DNA of 64,000 bases from Pseudomonadales bacterium (GCA_019634925.1 JAHCAL010000004.1:349651-413650); one strand, 5' to 3'. Numbered from the stretch's first letter, positions 31,307-43,411 are shown. Notes: generated by a model from the sequence alone, not told the origin. Made by a program: numbers and translations.

Positions 31307-33537
31307 AATCCCCGCGGCAGCAGCCTGCCGCGCCGTCCACGCTCACCCACATAGTGCTCGAGGTCGCGGTACTTCAGCCGCAGGTGGCGTTGTCCGGCGA
31401 GCACGAGCAGCTCGTCGGCCTCGGTCATGGCGACCGCACCCACCACCTGCTCGCTGCCGTCGCGCAGGGCGGCCGCGGGGATGTTGATCAGCTTGTTGCC
31501 CTTGCCGCGCGCGAGCTCCGGCAGTTCCGCTGCCGGAAACGCCAGCAGGTGCCCCTGGCCGGTGACCACCACCACCAGTTGCCCCGCAGCTGGCGACTCG
31601 GCCATCGCCTCCGACTGGCCGAAGAGCGCCGGCGGCAGCGCCTGCGCGCCATCCGGCACGGTCAGACAGGCTTTGCCCGAGCGGTTCTTGCTGACCAGTT
31701 CGCCGAGCCGCGCAATGAAGCCGTAGCCGGTACTGCTGGCGAGCAGTACGCGCCGGTCCGGGTGACCGAAGGCGAGCCCGACGAAACGCGCGCCAGCGGG
31801 CGGCTTCAGCCGCCCGGTGAGGGGTTCACCCTGGCCGCGCGCCGACGGCAACGTGTGCGGGACCACCGTGTAGGTGCGCCCGGTGGAATCGAGGAACACC
31901 AGCGTGTCGTTGGTTCTGCCGCGCCCGGCCTGGGCGAACCGGTCGCCGGTCCGATAGCTCAGCTCTTCCGGATTGAGGTCGTGTCCCTTGGCCGCCCGGG
32001 CCCAGCCCTTGTCGGAGAGGACCACCGTGATCGGATCGTTGCCGAGCAGGTCCTCCTCGGCGTACGGGGCCGCCTCCGGCGCGTCGACCAGCGGTGAGCG
32101 GCGCGCATCGCCGAATTTCTCCGCATCGGCCAGGAGTTCGCGCTTGATGAGCGTGCGCAGGCGCGCCTTCGAGCCCAGGATCTGCTCGATATCCGCGCGC
32201 TCGGCCTCGAGTTCGTCCCGCTCGCCCTTGAGCTTGAATTCCTCGAGCTTCGCGAGCTGCCGCAGGCGCAGGTCGAGGATCGCGTTGGCCTGGATCTCGG
32301 TCAGGCCGAACTTCGCCATCAGCGCGGCGCGCGGTTCGTCCTCCTCGCGGATGATGCGGATCACCTCGTCGATGTTGAGGTAGGCGACCAGCAGACCCTC
32401 GAGGATGTGCAGCCGTTCGTTGATCCGCTGCAGGCGATGTTCGAGACGCCGCGTGACGGTGCGGCTGCGGAACTCCAGCCAGTCGCGCAGGATCTCCTTC
32501 AGATTCATGACGCGCGGCCGCTGGTCCAGGCCGATGAGGTTGAGGTTGACCCGGTAGGTCTTCTCCAGATCGGTCGTCGCGAACAGGTGCGACATCAGCC
32601 GGTCGACGTCGACCCGGTTGGAGCGCGGCACCAGTACCAGGCGGGTCGGGTTCTCGTGATCCGACTCGTCACGCAGATCGGCGAGCATGGGCAGCTTTTT
32701 CGCCTGCATCTGCTGGGCGATCTGTTCGAGGATGCGCGCCGGCGACGCCTGGTGCGGCAGCGCCGAGATCACGATGTCGCCGCCCTCGCGCCGGTATACG
32801 GCGCGCGCACGGATCGAGCCGCGGCCGGTCTCGTAGAGTTCGCGGATCTCGGCGACGGGCGTCACGATCTCCGCCTCGGTCGGGAAGTCCGGACCGCGCA
32901 CGTGCGTCATGAGATCGGCAACACTCGCCTGCGGACTTTCCAGCAGGTGAATGCACGCACTCACCACCTCGTTCAGGTTGTGCGGCGGGATGTCAGTCGC
33001 CATGCCGACCGCTATACCCGTGCTGCCGTTCAGCAGCAGGAACGGCACGCGCGCCGGCAGCAGCTTCGGCTCGGTCAGCGTACCGTCGAAGTTGGGCACG
33101 AAGTCGACCGTACCCTGGCGAATCTCGGCGAGCAGCAGGTCCGCGTAGCGGGAGAGGCGCGATTCCGTGTAGCGCATGGCCGCGAACGACTTGGGATCGT
33201 CGGGCGCGCCCCAGTTGCCCTGCCCGTCCACCAGCGGATAGCGGAACGAGAAGTCCTGCGCCATCAGCACCATGGCCTCGTAGCAGGCGCTGTCGCCGTG
33301 CGGATGGAACTTGCCGAGCACGTCGCCCACGGTGCGCGCCGACTTGGTGAACTTGGCCGTGCTGGCGAGACCGAGTTCGCTCATGGCGTACACGATGCGC
33401 CGCTGCACCGGCTTCAGCCCGTCCGCGATGTGCGGCAATGCACGATCGTTGATCACGTACATCGAGTAGTCGAGATACGCGCGCTCGGTGAATTCGCGCA
33501 GCGGCAGCGTTTCGATGTCGGAGGGTTCGGTGGTCAT
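31270..33537 (-). CDS. parC: DNA topoisomerase IV subunit A
   Basis: 755-residue decatenase subunit. Catalytic Tyr in [10 protein letters not shown]. The quinolone-determining segment [13 protein letters not shown] has the wild-type Ser and Glu, so no classical resistance change is seen. ATG giving [16 protein letters not shown] is the standard start. The C-terminal beta-pinwheel is present. Lies 28 bases after parE; the end overlaps convergent smp. Confidence 0.97.
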   Translation of the reverse strand: MTTEPSDIETLPLREFTERAYLDYSMYVINDRALPHIADGLKPVQRRIVYAMSELGLASTAKFTKSARTVGDVLGKFHPHGDSACYEAMVLMAQDFSFRYPLVDGQGNWGAPDDPKSFAAMRYTESRLSRYADLLLAEIRQGTVDFVPNFDGTLTEPKLLPARVPFLLLNGSTGIAVGMATDIPPHNLNEVVSACIHLLESPQASVADLMTHVRGPDFPTEAEIVTPVAEIRELYETGRGSIRARAVYRREGGDIVISALPHQASPARILEQIAQQMQAKKLPMLADLRDESDHENPTRLVLVPRSNRVDVDRLMSHLFATTDLEKTYRVNLNLIGLDQRPRVMNLKEILRDWLEFRSRTVTRRLEHRLQRINERLHILEGLLVAYLNIDEVIRIIREEDEPRAALMAKFGLTEIQANAILDLRLRQLAKLEEFKLKGERDELEAERADIEQILGSKARLRTLIKRELLADAEKFGDARRSPLVDAPEAAPYAEEDLLGNDPITVVLSDKGWARAAKGHDLNPEELSYRTGDRFAQAGRGRTNDTLVFLDSTGRTYTVVPHTLPSARGQGEPLTGRLKPPAGARFVGLAFGHPDRRVLLASSTGYGFIARLGELVSKNRSGKACLTVPDGAQALPPALFGQSEAMAESPAAGQLVVVVTGQGHLLAFPAAELPELARGKGNKLINIPAAALRDGSEQVVGAVAMTEADELLVLAGQRHLRLKYRDLEHYVGERGRRGRLLPRGFQKVDSLAIESR

Positions 33538-33565
33538 GTCCGGATGCCTGGTTCGCTGCGAAGGG

Positions 33566-35482
<1,917 letters not shown>

Positions 35483-35503
35483 TCAGTCGGGGCGCACGGC
35501 GGA

Positions 35504-35947
35504 TCAGCCGGCGGGGGCGAGTGCAGAGAGCGCGATCCCGTTGGCGAGACACATCGACAGGAATTCGCCGAGAAACCGGTTGACCTGGGCCTTCTCGTCG
35601 GGAAGGTGCATGCGCTGGTTGGGATAGGCGTACGACGGCCGGAAGTGCCGCGCGCCGTGGAATTCCACCACTTCCGCGCTCTGCGCGTCGTGATAGAGGC
35701 GCACGGCGAGCCGCGGCTCGAGATTCCAGGGGCCACCCGGCAGGTGGCGCAGCTCGATCAGCGTCGTGTAGGGACCGCGCTCGAGCACCGTCAGCCGGAC
35801 CTGGTAAGGATGCTCGCCGAGCGCCACGCCGAATTCGCTCACGTCCTCGTCCCGCAGCGCCGGAAACAGCTTCATGACGCGCAGGTAATTGGCGTCGCAC
35901 TCCGCCATGTGCGCGGACAGATCGACGCGGTAGCGTTTCCCGGGCAT
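35504..35947 (-). CDS. yqiB: DUF1249 family protein YqiB
   Basis: 147-residue cytoplasmic protein of the DUF1249 family, starting MPGKRYRVDLSAHMAECDAN. Conserved LYHDAQSAEVVEFHGARHF and YPNQRMHLPDEKAQVNRFL are visible. Function unknown; the family is always near parE/tolC/cpdA in gammaproteobacteria. Seven bases after tolC and 39 before parE. The cpdA and nudF genes that often lie here are absent. Confidence 0.9.
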   Translation of the reverse strand: MPGKRYRVDLSAHMAECDANYLRVMKLFPALRDEDVSEFGVALGEHPYQVRLTVLERGPYTTLIELRHLPGGPWNLEPRLAVRLYHDAQSAEVVEFHGARHFRPSYAYPNQRMHLPDEKAQVNRFLGEFLSMCLANGIALSALAPAG

Positions 35948-35954
35948 GGATGGC

Positions 35955-37430
35955 TCAGGCCGGATTCGCGGGCACGGCGCCGCTCAGCGTGGCCGGCGCG
36001 GGTTCACGGAGCCATTGATTGATGTCGTAGATGTCCGCCGGGCTCAGCATGCCCGCGACCCGCTTCAGGACGACCAGGTCGAGGACGTAGTCGACGATGC
36101 TGTTCTCGTAGTCCCGCACCGCGGAGAAGTACTCGCGCTGCGCGTTCAGCACGTCGACGACGTTGCGGGTGCCGACTTCGTAGCCGACCTGCGCCGCCTC
36201 GAGTGCCGACCGGGTGGAGGTGACCGCCTGCGCACGCGCAGCCGCGCGCGCCACGTCGGAACGGACCCGGATGTGCATCGCGCGGGTTTCCTGCAGCACC
36301 GTGCGCACCGTGCCTTCGTAGCCGGACTGCTGCGCGTCGGCGCGGGCGTTCGCCTGGGCGATGGTGGCCGTCGTGAACCCGCCGGTGTAGATCGGCAACG
36401 TCATCCGCAACGCGATCGTGGTGCGTTCCTGGTCGTTCGGGAACTCGTTGCGGGTGCCCGTACCGAGATTGCGCTGCACCACGTCGGTGTCGCTGTCGGC
36501 GCGCATGAGGGAAAGGTCCACGGTCGGCAGACGGGTGCTGGTCGCCGCACGGGCGCCGCGTGCCGCGGCGTCGCGCGCGTACTGGGCAACCTGTATGTCG
36601 AGGTTGTTCTGACGGGCGAAATCCACCCATTCCTCGCCGGCGACCGGGTCCGGGTCGCGCACCGGGAACGCCTGGTCGAGCATCCAGAGGTCGCCGTGCG
36701 GGCGGCCGGTGAGCACGGACAGCAGTTCGCGCCGGGTGCCGAGCTGGCCTTCGTCGAAGATCCGCTGGGCGACCGCAAGGTCGTAGGCGGCCTGGGCCTC
36801 GTGCACGTCGGTGATCGCCACCATGCCGACCTCGAACCGCTGCTTGACCTGGTCGAGCTGCGCGTTCACCGCCGACTCCTGGGCGCGCGAAGCCCGCAGG
36901 TTGGCCGCCGCCCGCAGCACCTCGAAATACGCGGATGCCGTACGCACGATCAGTTCCTGCTGCGCCACCGAGAACGTCGCCTGCGCCTGCTCCGAGAGCG
37001 CCTTGCCCTGCTGGAAACGGAACCAGGCCGGCAGGTCGAACAGCGGCTGGCTGAGCGAGATGTCCCAGCCGTACGTCTCCGTGGCCGTGTTGGTGGTGTT
37101 GGGGATGATCGTCTGACCCGCCGCGAACGATCCTCGCGTGTCGGTCTCCTGGTCGACGTAGTCCCACGTGCCCTGCACGCGCGGCAGCAGCCCCGCGCGC
37201 GCGAGACGACGCTCCTCGACCCCGGCGCGCAGCTGCGCGCGCGCCTGCGCGATGGTCAGGTCGTTGCGCACCGCGAGTTCGTAGATGCCGGCCAGCGTCG
37301 TATCCGGAAAGTCCTCCGTCGCCGCGGATTCGGCCGGTCCTTCCGCGGACCCGGCGTACACCGGCGCCGGCGCCAGCTGCCCGAACAGCCCCGCAACCAG
37401 CAACATCAGCACGGCTGGCATCTTGTTCAT
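35955..37430 (-). CDS. tolC: TolC-family outer membrane channel
   Basis: About 491-residue outer-membrane efflux duct. ATG giving MNKMPAVLMLLVAGLFG begins a signal peptide ending near VYA; AGGGAA precedes it. Two OEP repeats of alpha-barrel/beta-barrel are visible, with AVRNDLTIAQARAQLRAG in the first and a late GTRNVVDVLNAQREYF in the second. Works with tripartite pumps or type I secretion, whose other parts are not in the window. Two direct repeats lie just upstream. Confidence 0.93.
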   Translation of the reverse strand: MNKMPAVLMLLVAGLFGQLAPAPVYAGSAEGPAESAATEDFPDTTLAGIYELAVRNDLTIAQARAQLRAGVEERRLARAGLLPRVQGTWDYVDQETDTRGSFAAGQTIIPNTTNTATETYGWDISLSQPLFDLPAWFRFQQGKALSEQAQATFSVAQQELIVRTASAYFEVLRAAANLRASRAQESAVNAQLDQVKQRFEVGMVAITDVHEAQAAYDLAVAQRIFDEGQLGTRRELLSVLTGRPHGDLWMLDQAFPVRDPDPVAGEEWVDFARQNNLDIQVAQYARDAAARGARAATSTRLPTVDLSLMRADSDTDVVQRNLGTGTRNEFPNDQERTTIALRMTLPIYTGGFTTATIAQANARADAQQSGYEGTVRTVLQETRAMHIRVRSDVARAAARAQAVTSTRSALEAAQVGYEVGTRNVVDVLNAQREYFSAVRDYENSIVDYVLDLVVLKRVAGMLSPADIYDINQWLREPAPATLSGAVPANPA

Positions 37431-37442
37431 CGCGTCGTTCCC

Positions 37443-37470
37443 TAAAACTCTGGTGCGTAAAACCCTGGTG
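37443..37470. promoter_or_regulatory. Pair of direct repeats in the tolC leader
   Basis: TAAAACTCTGGTG (37443-37455) and TAAAACCCTGGTG (37458-37470) differ at one base and are 15 bases apart. They lie 13-40 bases upstream of the tolC ATG. Tandem sites at this distance could bind a regulator or influence translation. A chance duplication is possible. Confidence 0.4.
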
Positions 37471-37553
37471 AAAGCCCGGATGGAACCTCGAATGACGACC
37501 GGCGCCCTGGCAGGACAGCCGGCTCCGCTGCACGGCGGAATTGCGCGCACACC

Positions 37554-38870
37554 TTACCCCATGGCCTGCCGGTTGTCGTCACCGGCTCCGCCGGTGCCGG
37601 CGCGGGCCAGGACCCCGTCCAGGAGCGCGCGCAGGCGCACGGACGCCCCCGCATTCGCCGCTACTACGGCACGCGCTCGCAAACCCGTCGCCCGCCGGCC
37701 CTCGGGATCGTCGAACCAGGCCCGGATCGCTCCGGCCAGGTCGTCCGCGTCCGCCACCAGGCGCAGACACCCTGCCGCGCGAAACCGCTCGACCACGTCG
37801 GCGAAATTGAACACGTTTGGGCCCATGACCACCGGCACGCCGAGCAGCGCCGGCTCGATCGGGTTGTGCCCGCCCTGGTCGACCAGGCTGCCGCCCACGA
37901 ACGCGACGCCGGCGCGGCCGTAGTAGTCGAGCAGCACGCCCATGGCGTCCACCAGCACCACGTCCGCCGACGCATCCGCAGGATCCGCGATCGCGTGTCG
38001 GCCGACCGTGAAGCCCGCCGCCCGGCAGCGTGCGTGCACTTCCTCGGCACGCACCGGATGCCGCGGCACCAGAATCAGCCGCGCGCCGGGATGGCTCGCG
38101 CGCACCGCGCGGTGCGCGGCCAGGATCCGTTCCTCCTCGCCCGGATGGGTGCTGCCGGCGATCCAGACCGGCTGGTCGGCGAATCGCCAGCGCGCCTCGA
38201 GCGCGGCGACGCGCGCGGCGTGGTCGGCCGGCAGGCGCGCATCGAACTTGACGCTGCCGAGCGCGACCACACGATCGGCCGGCGCACCGAGCGCGCAGAA
38301 CCGCTCGACGTGTTCCGGGAACTGGCAGGCGAGCCGATCGATGGTCGCGAGCATGCGCCGGGTCAGGCCCGCCACCCGCGCGTAGCCGCGCGCCGAGCGC
38401 GCGGACAGGCGCGCATTGACGAGCACCACGGGAACGCCGCGCGCGGCGGCCGTGGCGATCAGGTTCGGCCAGAGCTCCGTCTCCATCAGGATCAGCACGC
38501 GCGGCTCGAGTCGGTCGAAGAAGCGCCGCACGCCGCGCGGAAAATCGTACGGCGCGTAGCAGTGGTGTACCCGGCCGCCCAGCCGCGCGTGCACTTCCGC
38601 GGAACCGGCGGGCGTCATGGTGGTGACCAGGAACGGCAGCTGCGGCCAGGCCCGCACGAGCTCCGCGATCAGCGGCGCCGCCGCGATGGTTTCACCCGCG
38701 CTCACGGTGTGGAACCAGACACACCCGCGCGGAATGTCGGCCGGCGCGTGACCGAAACGCTCCGGGATGCGCTCGGCGTAGGCCGGCTCGCGGCGCGCGC
38801 GCAGCACCAGCCGCAGGCGCACCACGGGATACGCGAGCCAGAGCAGCAGTCGGTAGAGCAGCGGCCACAT
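37554..38870 (-). CDS. waaA: 3-deoxy-D-manno-octulosonic acid (Kdo) transferase WaaA
   Basis: Adds Kdo to lipid IVA, joining the LPS core to lipid A. About 438 residues; start ATG giving MWPLLYRLLLWLAYP, a membrane anchor. GT-B fold: conserved VWFHTVSAGETIAA near residue 55 with the catalytic Glu, ILMETELWPN, and the C-terminal FVGGSLVDQGGHNPIEPALLG split motif. Upstream of tolC on the same strand, 123 bases away; divergent from the FAD oxidoreductase. Confidence 0.96.
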   Translation of the reverse strand: MWPLLYRLLLWLAYPVVRLRLVLRARREPAYAERIPERFGHAPADIPRGCVWFHTVSAGETIAAAPLIAELVRAWPQLPFLVTTMTPAGSAEVHARLGGRVHHCYAPYDFPRGVRRFFDRLEPRVLILMETELWPNLIATAAARGVPVVLVNARLSARSARGYARVAGLTRRMLATIDRLACQFPEHVERFCALGAPADRVVALGSVKFDARLPADHAARVAALEARWRFADQPVWIAGSTHPGEEERILAAHRAVRASHPGARLILVPRHPVRAEEVHARCRAAGFTVGRHAIADPADASADVVLVDAMGVLLDYYGRAGVAFVGGSLVDQGGHNPIEPALLGVPVVMGPNVFNFADVVERFRAAGCLRLVADADDLAGAIRAWFDDPEGRRATGLRARAVVAANAGASVRLRALLDGVLARAGTGGAGDDNRQAMG

Positions 38871-38997
38871 GCCGGAAGCCTGCGCGGCGCGTGCGGCCAC
38901 CGTCAAGCAACCCACGCGGCAGGCCACCGGGCTTGCCACTCCGTACGCCAGCGCCTAGTGTGATCGATCGTATGCGCGCCGGTGTACCTGCCCGCTC

Positions 38998-40248
38998 ATG
39001 GCCGAGCCGAACACGTCCGAACCGAAACTCCCGTCCGACCCGACCGCCGGGGCGGATGCCCCGGCCGCGACGCGGCTCGACGCGATCATCGTCGGGGGTG
39101 GCATCGCCGGGCTCTGGCTCTTGAACCTGCTCACCCGGCGCGGCTATGACGCCGTCCTGTTCGAGGCCGATACGCTCGGCGGCGGGCAGACCCTCGCGAG
39201 CCAGGGCATGATCCACGGCGGCATCAAGTACGCGCTGGCGGGGCTCCTGACGCGCGCGTCCGAGGCGATCGCGGACATGCCGGAGCGCTGGGCGGCAGCA
39301 CTGGCCGGCCGCGGCGACGTCGACCTGTCGGGCCTCGCGCCGCTCTCCGACCGTTACTACATGTTCGCCGAGGCATCGAGCATCGGCCAGCTGACCACCT
39401 TCTTCGCCAGCCGCGCCGTGCGCGGACGGATCCGCAAGCTCGAGCGTCGCGACCACCCGGCGGCGCTCATCGCGCCTGGTTTCCGCGGCGTGGTGTACGT
39501 GCTGCGGGACTTCGTACTCGACACACCGGCGCTGCTGCAGGCGCTGCTGCGGCCGGTCGCCGATCGCGCCTTCCGGCTGGCCCTGCCGGATCCGGGGACA
39601 CGTCTCGCGGTCGACGCAACCGGCGTGGTGCTGCAACGCGGCGGACACACCCTCGCCGCACGTCATCTGATCCTCACCGCCGGCGCCGGAACGGAGGCCC
39701 TGCTCTGGTCGCTCGGGCTCGAAACCCCGCACATGCAGCGCCGGCCGCTGCACCAGGTGATCGTGCGCCACCCCGGGCTCACCCCGCTGTTCGCGCACTG
39801 CCTGACCGGCATTCGCCGTCCAGAACCGCGGCTCACCATCACGAGCCACCGGGACGGCAACGATTGGCTCTGGTATCTCGGCGGCCAGATCGCGACCGAT
39901 GGCGTGGCCATGGGCCGCGCCGAACTGATCGAACACGCGCGCCGTGAACTCGAGGCGTGCCTGCCGTGGCGCGACTGGCGCGAGGCCGACATCGACACCC
40001 TGCGGGTCGACCGCGCGGAACCGGCGCGCGCCGGCGGGGTGCGTCCCGACGAGGCGTTCGTCGAGGTGACCGGGCCCGGCGACACGGTGATCGTGGGGTG
40101 GCCGACCAAGCTGTCGCTTGCGCCGGACCTCGGCGACCGGGTGCTCGAACGCCTGCCGGCCCCGCGCGCGGATGCCCGCTCCGCACCGGGGCTGACCGCG
40201 CTGGATCTGCCCCGCGCCCGCATCGGCACGGCACCCTGGGAGCGCTGA
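38998..40248 (+). CDS. FAD-dependent oxidoreductase (DAO family) in LPS locus
   Basis: 416-residue flavoprotein. After a disordered acidic/Pro N-terminus (1-25), the Rossmann motif IIVGGGIAGLWLLN (GGGIAG at 33-38) and the FAD contact FEADTLGGGQT are followed by GMIHGGIKYAL, resembling glycerol-3-phosphate dehydrogenase/D-amino-acid oxidase folds. No membrane span. Followed 1 base later by the aldo-keto reductase, so the two are co-transcribed. A similar FAD-AKR pair lies between waaA and hldE in P. aeruginosa as I recall it. Substrate unknown; a sugar-phosphate or heptose-related oxidation is inference. Confidence 0.8.
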   Translation: MAEPNTSEPKLPSDPTAGADAPAATRLDAIIVGGGIAGLWLLNLLTRRGYDAVLFEADTLGGGQTLASQGMIHGGIKYALAGLLTRASEAIADMPERWAAALAGRGDVDLSGLAPLSDRYYMFAEASSIGQLTTFFASRAVRGRIRKLERRDHPAALIAPGFRGVVYVLRDFVLDTPALLQALLRPVADRAFRLALPDPGTRLAVDATGVVLQRGGHTLAARHLILTAGAGTEALLWSLGLETPHMQRRPLHQVIVRHPGLTPLFAHCLTGIRRPEPRLTITSHRDGNDWLWYLGGQIATDGVAMGRAELIEHARRELEACLPWRDWREADIDTLRVDRAEPARAGGVRPDEAFVEVTGPGDTVIVGWPTKLSLAPDLGDRVLERLPAPRADARSAPGLTALDLPRARIGTAPWER

Positions 40249-40249
40249 C

Positions 40250-41044
40250 ATGGACTATCGCCCCCTCGGCGCGACCGGCATCACGGTCTCCCTGCTCGGC
40301 CTCGGGACCGTCAAGCTCGGCCGCGACCGCGGCGTGCGCTATCCACGCCCGTTCCGCATCCCCGACGACCGGGACGCCGCGCGGCTGCTCGACTGCGCAC
40401 GCGAACTCGGCATCAACCTGCTCGACACCGCACCCGCCTACGGCACCAGCGAGGCGCGGCTCGGCCGGCTGCTCGCGGGACGCCGCGCCGACTGGATCCT
40501 CTGCACCAAGGTCGGCGAGACGTTCACGGACGGCGTCTCGCGCTTCGACTTCACGCCGGCGGGGGTGCGGGCAAGCGTGGCGCGATCGCTCGAGCGCCTC
40601 GCGACGGACTACCTGGATATCGTCCTGATCCACTCCGACGGACGCGACGTCGACATCCTCGACGACCCGGCAACGCTCGACGCCCTCAGGGAACTCAAGC
40701 GGGCGGGCGTGATCCGTGCGGTCGGCATCTCGCACAAGTCACCCGCCGGGGCCCTGCGCGCAATCGAGGCCGGCTGCGACGTGATCATGGCGACGCTCAA
40801 TCCCGACTACCGTGACGAGGCCGCGGCGATCGCCAGGGCCGGCGCGCGCGGCTGCGGCGTGCTGGTCAAGAAAGCGCTGGCGAGCGGACATGGCGGACCG
40901 GAGAGCCTCGCGTTCGTCGCGGCCCAACCCGGGGTGTCGAGCATCATCGTCGGCACCGTCGACCCGGCGCATCTGCGCGAGAACGCCGGGGTCCTCGAGG
41001 CGTTCAGCCGCCGCTCTGGATCCGCTCCACGATCCGGGTCGTAG
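40250..41044 (+). CDS. Aldo/keto reductase paired with the FAD oxidoreductase
   Basis: 264-residue NADPH-type reductase with the catalytic tetrad Asp59 and Tyr64 (LLDTAPAYGTSEARLG), Lys87 (ILCTKVGE), and His128 (IVLIHSD). The cofactor site is a late SSIIVGTVDPAHLREN. It is shorter than most AKRs (about 320), lacking part of the C-terminal loop that sets substrate choice. Last 41 bases overlap the end of hldE, which runs the other way. Substrate unknown. Confidence 0.85.
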   Translation: MDYRPLGATGITVSLLGLGTVKLGRDRGVRYPRPFRIPDDRDAARLLDCARELGINLLDTAPAYGTSEARLGRLLAGRRADWILCTKVGETFTDGVSRFDFTPAGVRASVARSLERLATDYLDIVLIHSDGRDVDILDDPATLDALRELKRAGVIRAVGISHKSPAGALRAIEAGCDVIMATLNPDYRDEAAAIARAGARGCGVLVKKALASGHGGPESLAFVAAQPGVSSIIVGTVDPAHLRENAGVLEAFSRRSGSAPRSGS

Positions 41045-42437
41045 AGCAGTCTTCCACGAGTCCGAGCACGCGCACTTCACCGCCGTAGCCACGCACGAGG
41101 TCGGCGCCGACCACCGCGTCCGCGCCGTAATCACCACCCTTGACCAGCACGTCGGGCCGGACCGCCGCGAGCAGCGCCTCGGGCGTGTCCTCGGCGAAGC
41201 CGACCACCCAATCCACGGCCTTGAGTCCGGACAGCACGCGCAGCCGGCGTTCCAGCGGGTTCACCGGCCGGCCGGGCCCTTTCAGCCGGCGCACCGATTC
41301 GTCGTCGTTGACCGCGACCACCAGCCGGTCACCGAGTGCGCGGGCTTCCTCCAGGTAGGCGACGTGGCCGGCGTGCAGGATGTCGAAGCAGCCGTTCGTG
41401 AAGACGATCCGTTCGCCCGCGACGCGCGCCTGCGCAACCGCGTCCAGCAGCTGATCACGCTCGAGCACGCCGCGGTCGATACGGTCGGTCGCATTCAGTG
41501 CAATGGCGAGTTCCGGTCCGGTGACCGCCGCCGTCCCGGACTTGCCCACCACGATGCCGCTCGCGACGTTTGCGACCTGGGCGCACGCGCGCGGCGCCCA
41601 GCCGAGGCTGCGCGTGACCGCCAGCGCCGCGATCGCCGTATCGCCGGCGCCGGTGACGTCGTAGACGTCGACCGGCAGCGCAGGAATGTGCTGGTGTCCG
41701 CCATCGCGCTCGACCACGGTCATGCCGCGGCTGCCGCGCGTGATGACCAGCGCGGCGAAGTCGTTCGCAGTACACGTGCCGGTCGCCAGCCGGATCAGTT
41801 CCTCGTCGTCCGACCAGTCTCCCGCCGCGGCACGAAACTCGTGCGCATTCGGCTTGACGAGATCCGCGCCGGCATAGCGGGCGAACGACTTGTGCTTCGG
41901 ATCGACGAGCACCCGCCGGCCCTTCGCCCGCGCGAGCCCGATGAGCTGCTCCGGCCCTTCGATCGTTCCCTTGTCGTAATCCTGCAGCACCACGACGGAT
42001 GCATCGGCGAGCCGGGCCGCCACCCGCGCGCACACCTGCGCGTGGACTGCCGCCCGACGTGGCGCCGGCAAGGGCCGCTCGAAGTCGGTACGCAGGAGCT
42101 GCTGATTGCGGCTGACCACGCGCAGCTTGATGATGGTCGGCCAGTCGTCGACCGTGACGAAATCGCAGGTCACGCCGGCAGCGGTCAACCGCTCGACGAG
42201 CGCGTCCGCGGCCGCGTCCGCGCCGACGAGTCCGATCAGCGTACAGCGCGCGCCGAGGCTCGCCACGTTGAGCGCCACGTTGGCGGCGCCGCCCGGGAGA
42301 TCCTCGGTCCGGGTCACGTCGACCACCGGCACGGGCGCTTCCTGCGACACGCGCCGGGCGTCGCCGACCCAGTAACGGTCGAGCATCACGTCGCCGACCA
42401 CCAGGACGTGCACGGACTGCAGGGAAGGGAGTCTCAT
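41004..42437 (-). CDS. hldE: Bifunctional heptose-7-phosphate kinase/heptose-1-phosphate adenylyltransferase
   Basis: 477 residues. N-terminal PfkB kinase about 1-315 (VVGDVMLDRYWVGDARRVS, GGAANVALN, and a late DVTGAGDTAIAALA) and C-terminal nucleotidyltransferase about 340-477 (VFTNGCFDILHAGHVAYLEEA). Makes ADP-D-glycero-D-manno-heptose precursor for the LPS inner core used by WaaC and WaaF, also encoded in this window. Divergent from lpxL. Confidence 0.97.
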   Translation of the reverse strand: MRLPSLQSVHVLVVGDVMLDRYWVGDARRVSQEAPVPVVDVTRTEDLPGGAANVALNVASLGARCTLIGLVGADAAADALVERLTAAGVTCDFVTVDDWPTIIKLRVVSRNQQLLRTDFERPLPAPRRAAVHAQVCARVAARLADASVVVLQDYDKGTIEGPEQLIGLARAKGRRVLVDPKHKSFARYAGADLVKPNAHEFRAAAGDWSDDEELIRLATGTCTANDFAALVITRGSRGMTVVERDGGHQHIPALPVDVYDVTGAGDTAIAALAVTRSLGWAPRACAQVANVASGIVVGKSGTAAVTGPELAIALNATDRIDRGVLERDQLLDAVAQARVAGERIVFTNGCFDILHAGHVAYLEEARALGDRLVVAVNDDESVRRLKGPGRPVNPLERRLRVLSGLKAVDWVVGFAEDTPEALLAAVRPDVLVKGGDYGADAVVGADLVRGYGGEVRVLGLVEDCSTTRIVERIQSGG

Positions 42438-42469
42438 GATCCGCGGATGGTATCACAGGCCCCCCTTGC

Positions 42470-42475
42470 TACAAT
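42470..42475 (+). promoter_or_regulatory. Candidate -10 box for lpxL
   Basis: TACAAT, 21 bases before the lpxL ATG at 42497, in the 59-base divergent gap with hldE. A GGAAGGA ribosome site (42486-42492) lies downstream. No good -35 is seen. Confidence 0.35.
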
Positions 42476-42496
42476 GGCGCGGCCCGGAAGGATGCC

Positions 42497-43411
42497 ATGT
42501 CGAAACGCCGCAAGAGACCTGCTCCCTGGCACCCACGCGTCTGGGGCGCATGGATCCTGGTTGCGTTCGGCTGGTTGTTGGCGCAGCTGCCGCTGCGCAC
42601 GCTGTTCAGGGTCGGCGCACTTTTCGGCGCGCTCGCCTACCGGCTCGGCGGTTCGCGGCGCCACATCACGCGCGTCAACGTGGCCCTCTGTTTTCCCGAA
42701 CTCTCCGGCGCGGCCCAGGATGCGCGGGTGCGCGAGGTGTTCCGTCACACCGGCGTCGCACTCGTCGAACTGCTGCTCGCCTGGCTCGACCCCAAACTCC
42801 CGATCGCCGACCGCTGCACGATCCACGGACTCGAGCACCTGCGCGCCGCCGCGGCGCAAGGTCGCGGCGTGCTGCTGGTCGGCGCGCATTTCTCCTGCAT
42901 CGACATCATGGCGCAACCGCTGGCGCGGGCCATCGACCTCGACGTCGTGTACCGGCAGAACCGCAATCCCGTGTGGGAGTGGCTCCAGGTGCGTGGCCGA
43001 CGGCACTATTTCGACGGAGTCATCGAGCGCGACGACGTGCGCGGCATGCTGCGGCGCCTCAAGGCCGGCCGGATCGTGTGGTACGCGGCCGACCAGGACT
43101 ACGGCCGGCGCCACTCCGTGTTCGCCCCGTTCTTCGGCATCCCGGCCGCCACCATCACCGCGACCGCACGGCTCGCGCGCGTCAACGAATCACCGGTGCT
43201 GTTCATGTACCAGCATCGCGATCTCGATTCGCAGACCTGGGAGGCGCACATCGGCCCGCCGCTCGATGGATATCCGAGCGGCGACGACGTCGCCGACGCG
43301 ACGCGCATCAACGCACTGATCGAGGCCGCGGTCCGCCTGCACCCGGCGCAGTACCTGTGGCTGCACCGCCGGTTCAAGACGCGCCCGCCGGGCGAACCGC
43401 GGCTCTACTGA
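42497..43411 (+). CDS. lpxL: Lipid A lauroyl/myristoyl-type acyltransferase
   Basis: 304-residue inner-membrane acyltransferase for late secondary acylation of lipid A. N-terminal membrane anchor (VWGAWILVAFGWLLAQL) and the HX4D catalytic motif His131-Asp136 (GAHFSCID). VYRQNRNPVWEW and DQDYGRRHSVFAPFFG are family blocks. LpxL versus LpxM cannot be separated by sight; LpxL type is favoured. Last 7 bases overlap the convergent carbamoyltransferase. Confidence 0.88.
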   Translation: MSKRRKRPAPWHPRVWGAWILVAFGWLLAQLPLRTLFRVGALFGALAYRLGGSRRHITRVNVALCFPELSGAAQDARVREVFRHTGVALVELLLAWLDPKLPIADRCTIHGLEHLRAAAAQGRGVLLVGAHFSCIDIMAQPLARAIDLDVVYRQNRNPVWEWLQVRGRRHYFDGVIERDDVRGMLRRLKAGRIVWYAADQDYGRRHSVFAPFFGIPAATITATARLARVNESPVLFMYQHRDLDSQTWEAHIGPPLDGYPSGDDVADATRINALIEAAVRLHPAQYLWLHRRFKTRPPGEPRLY

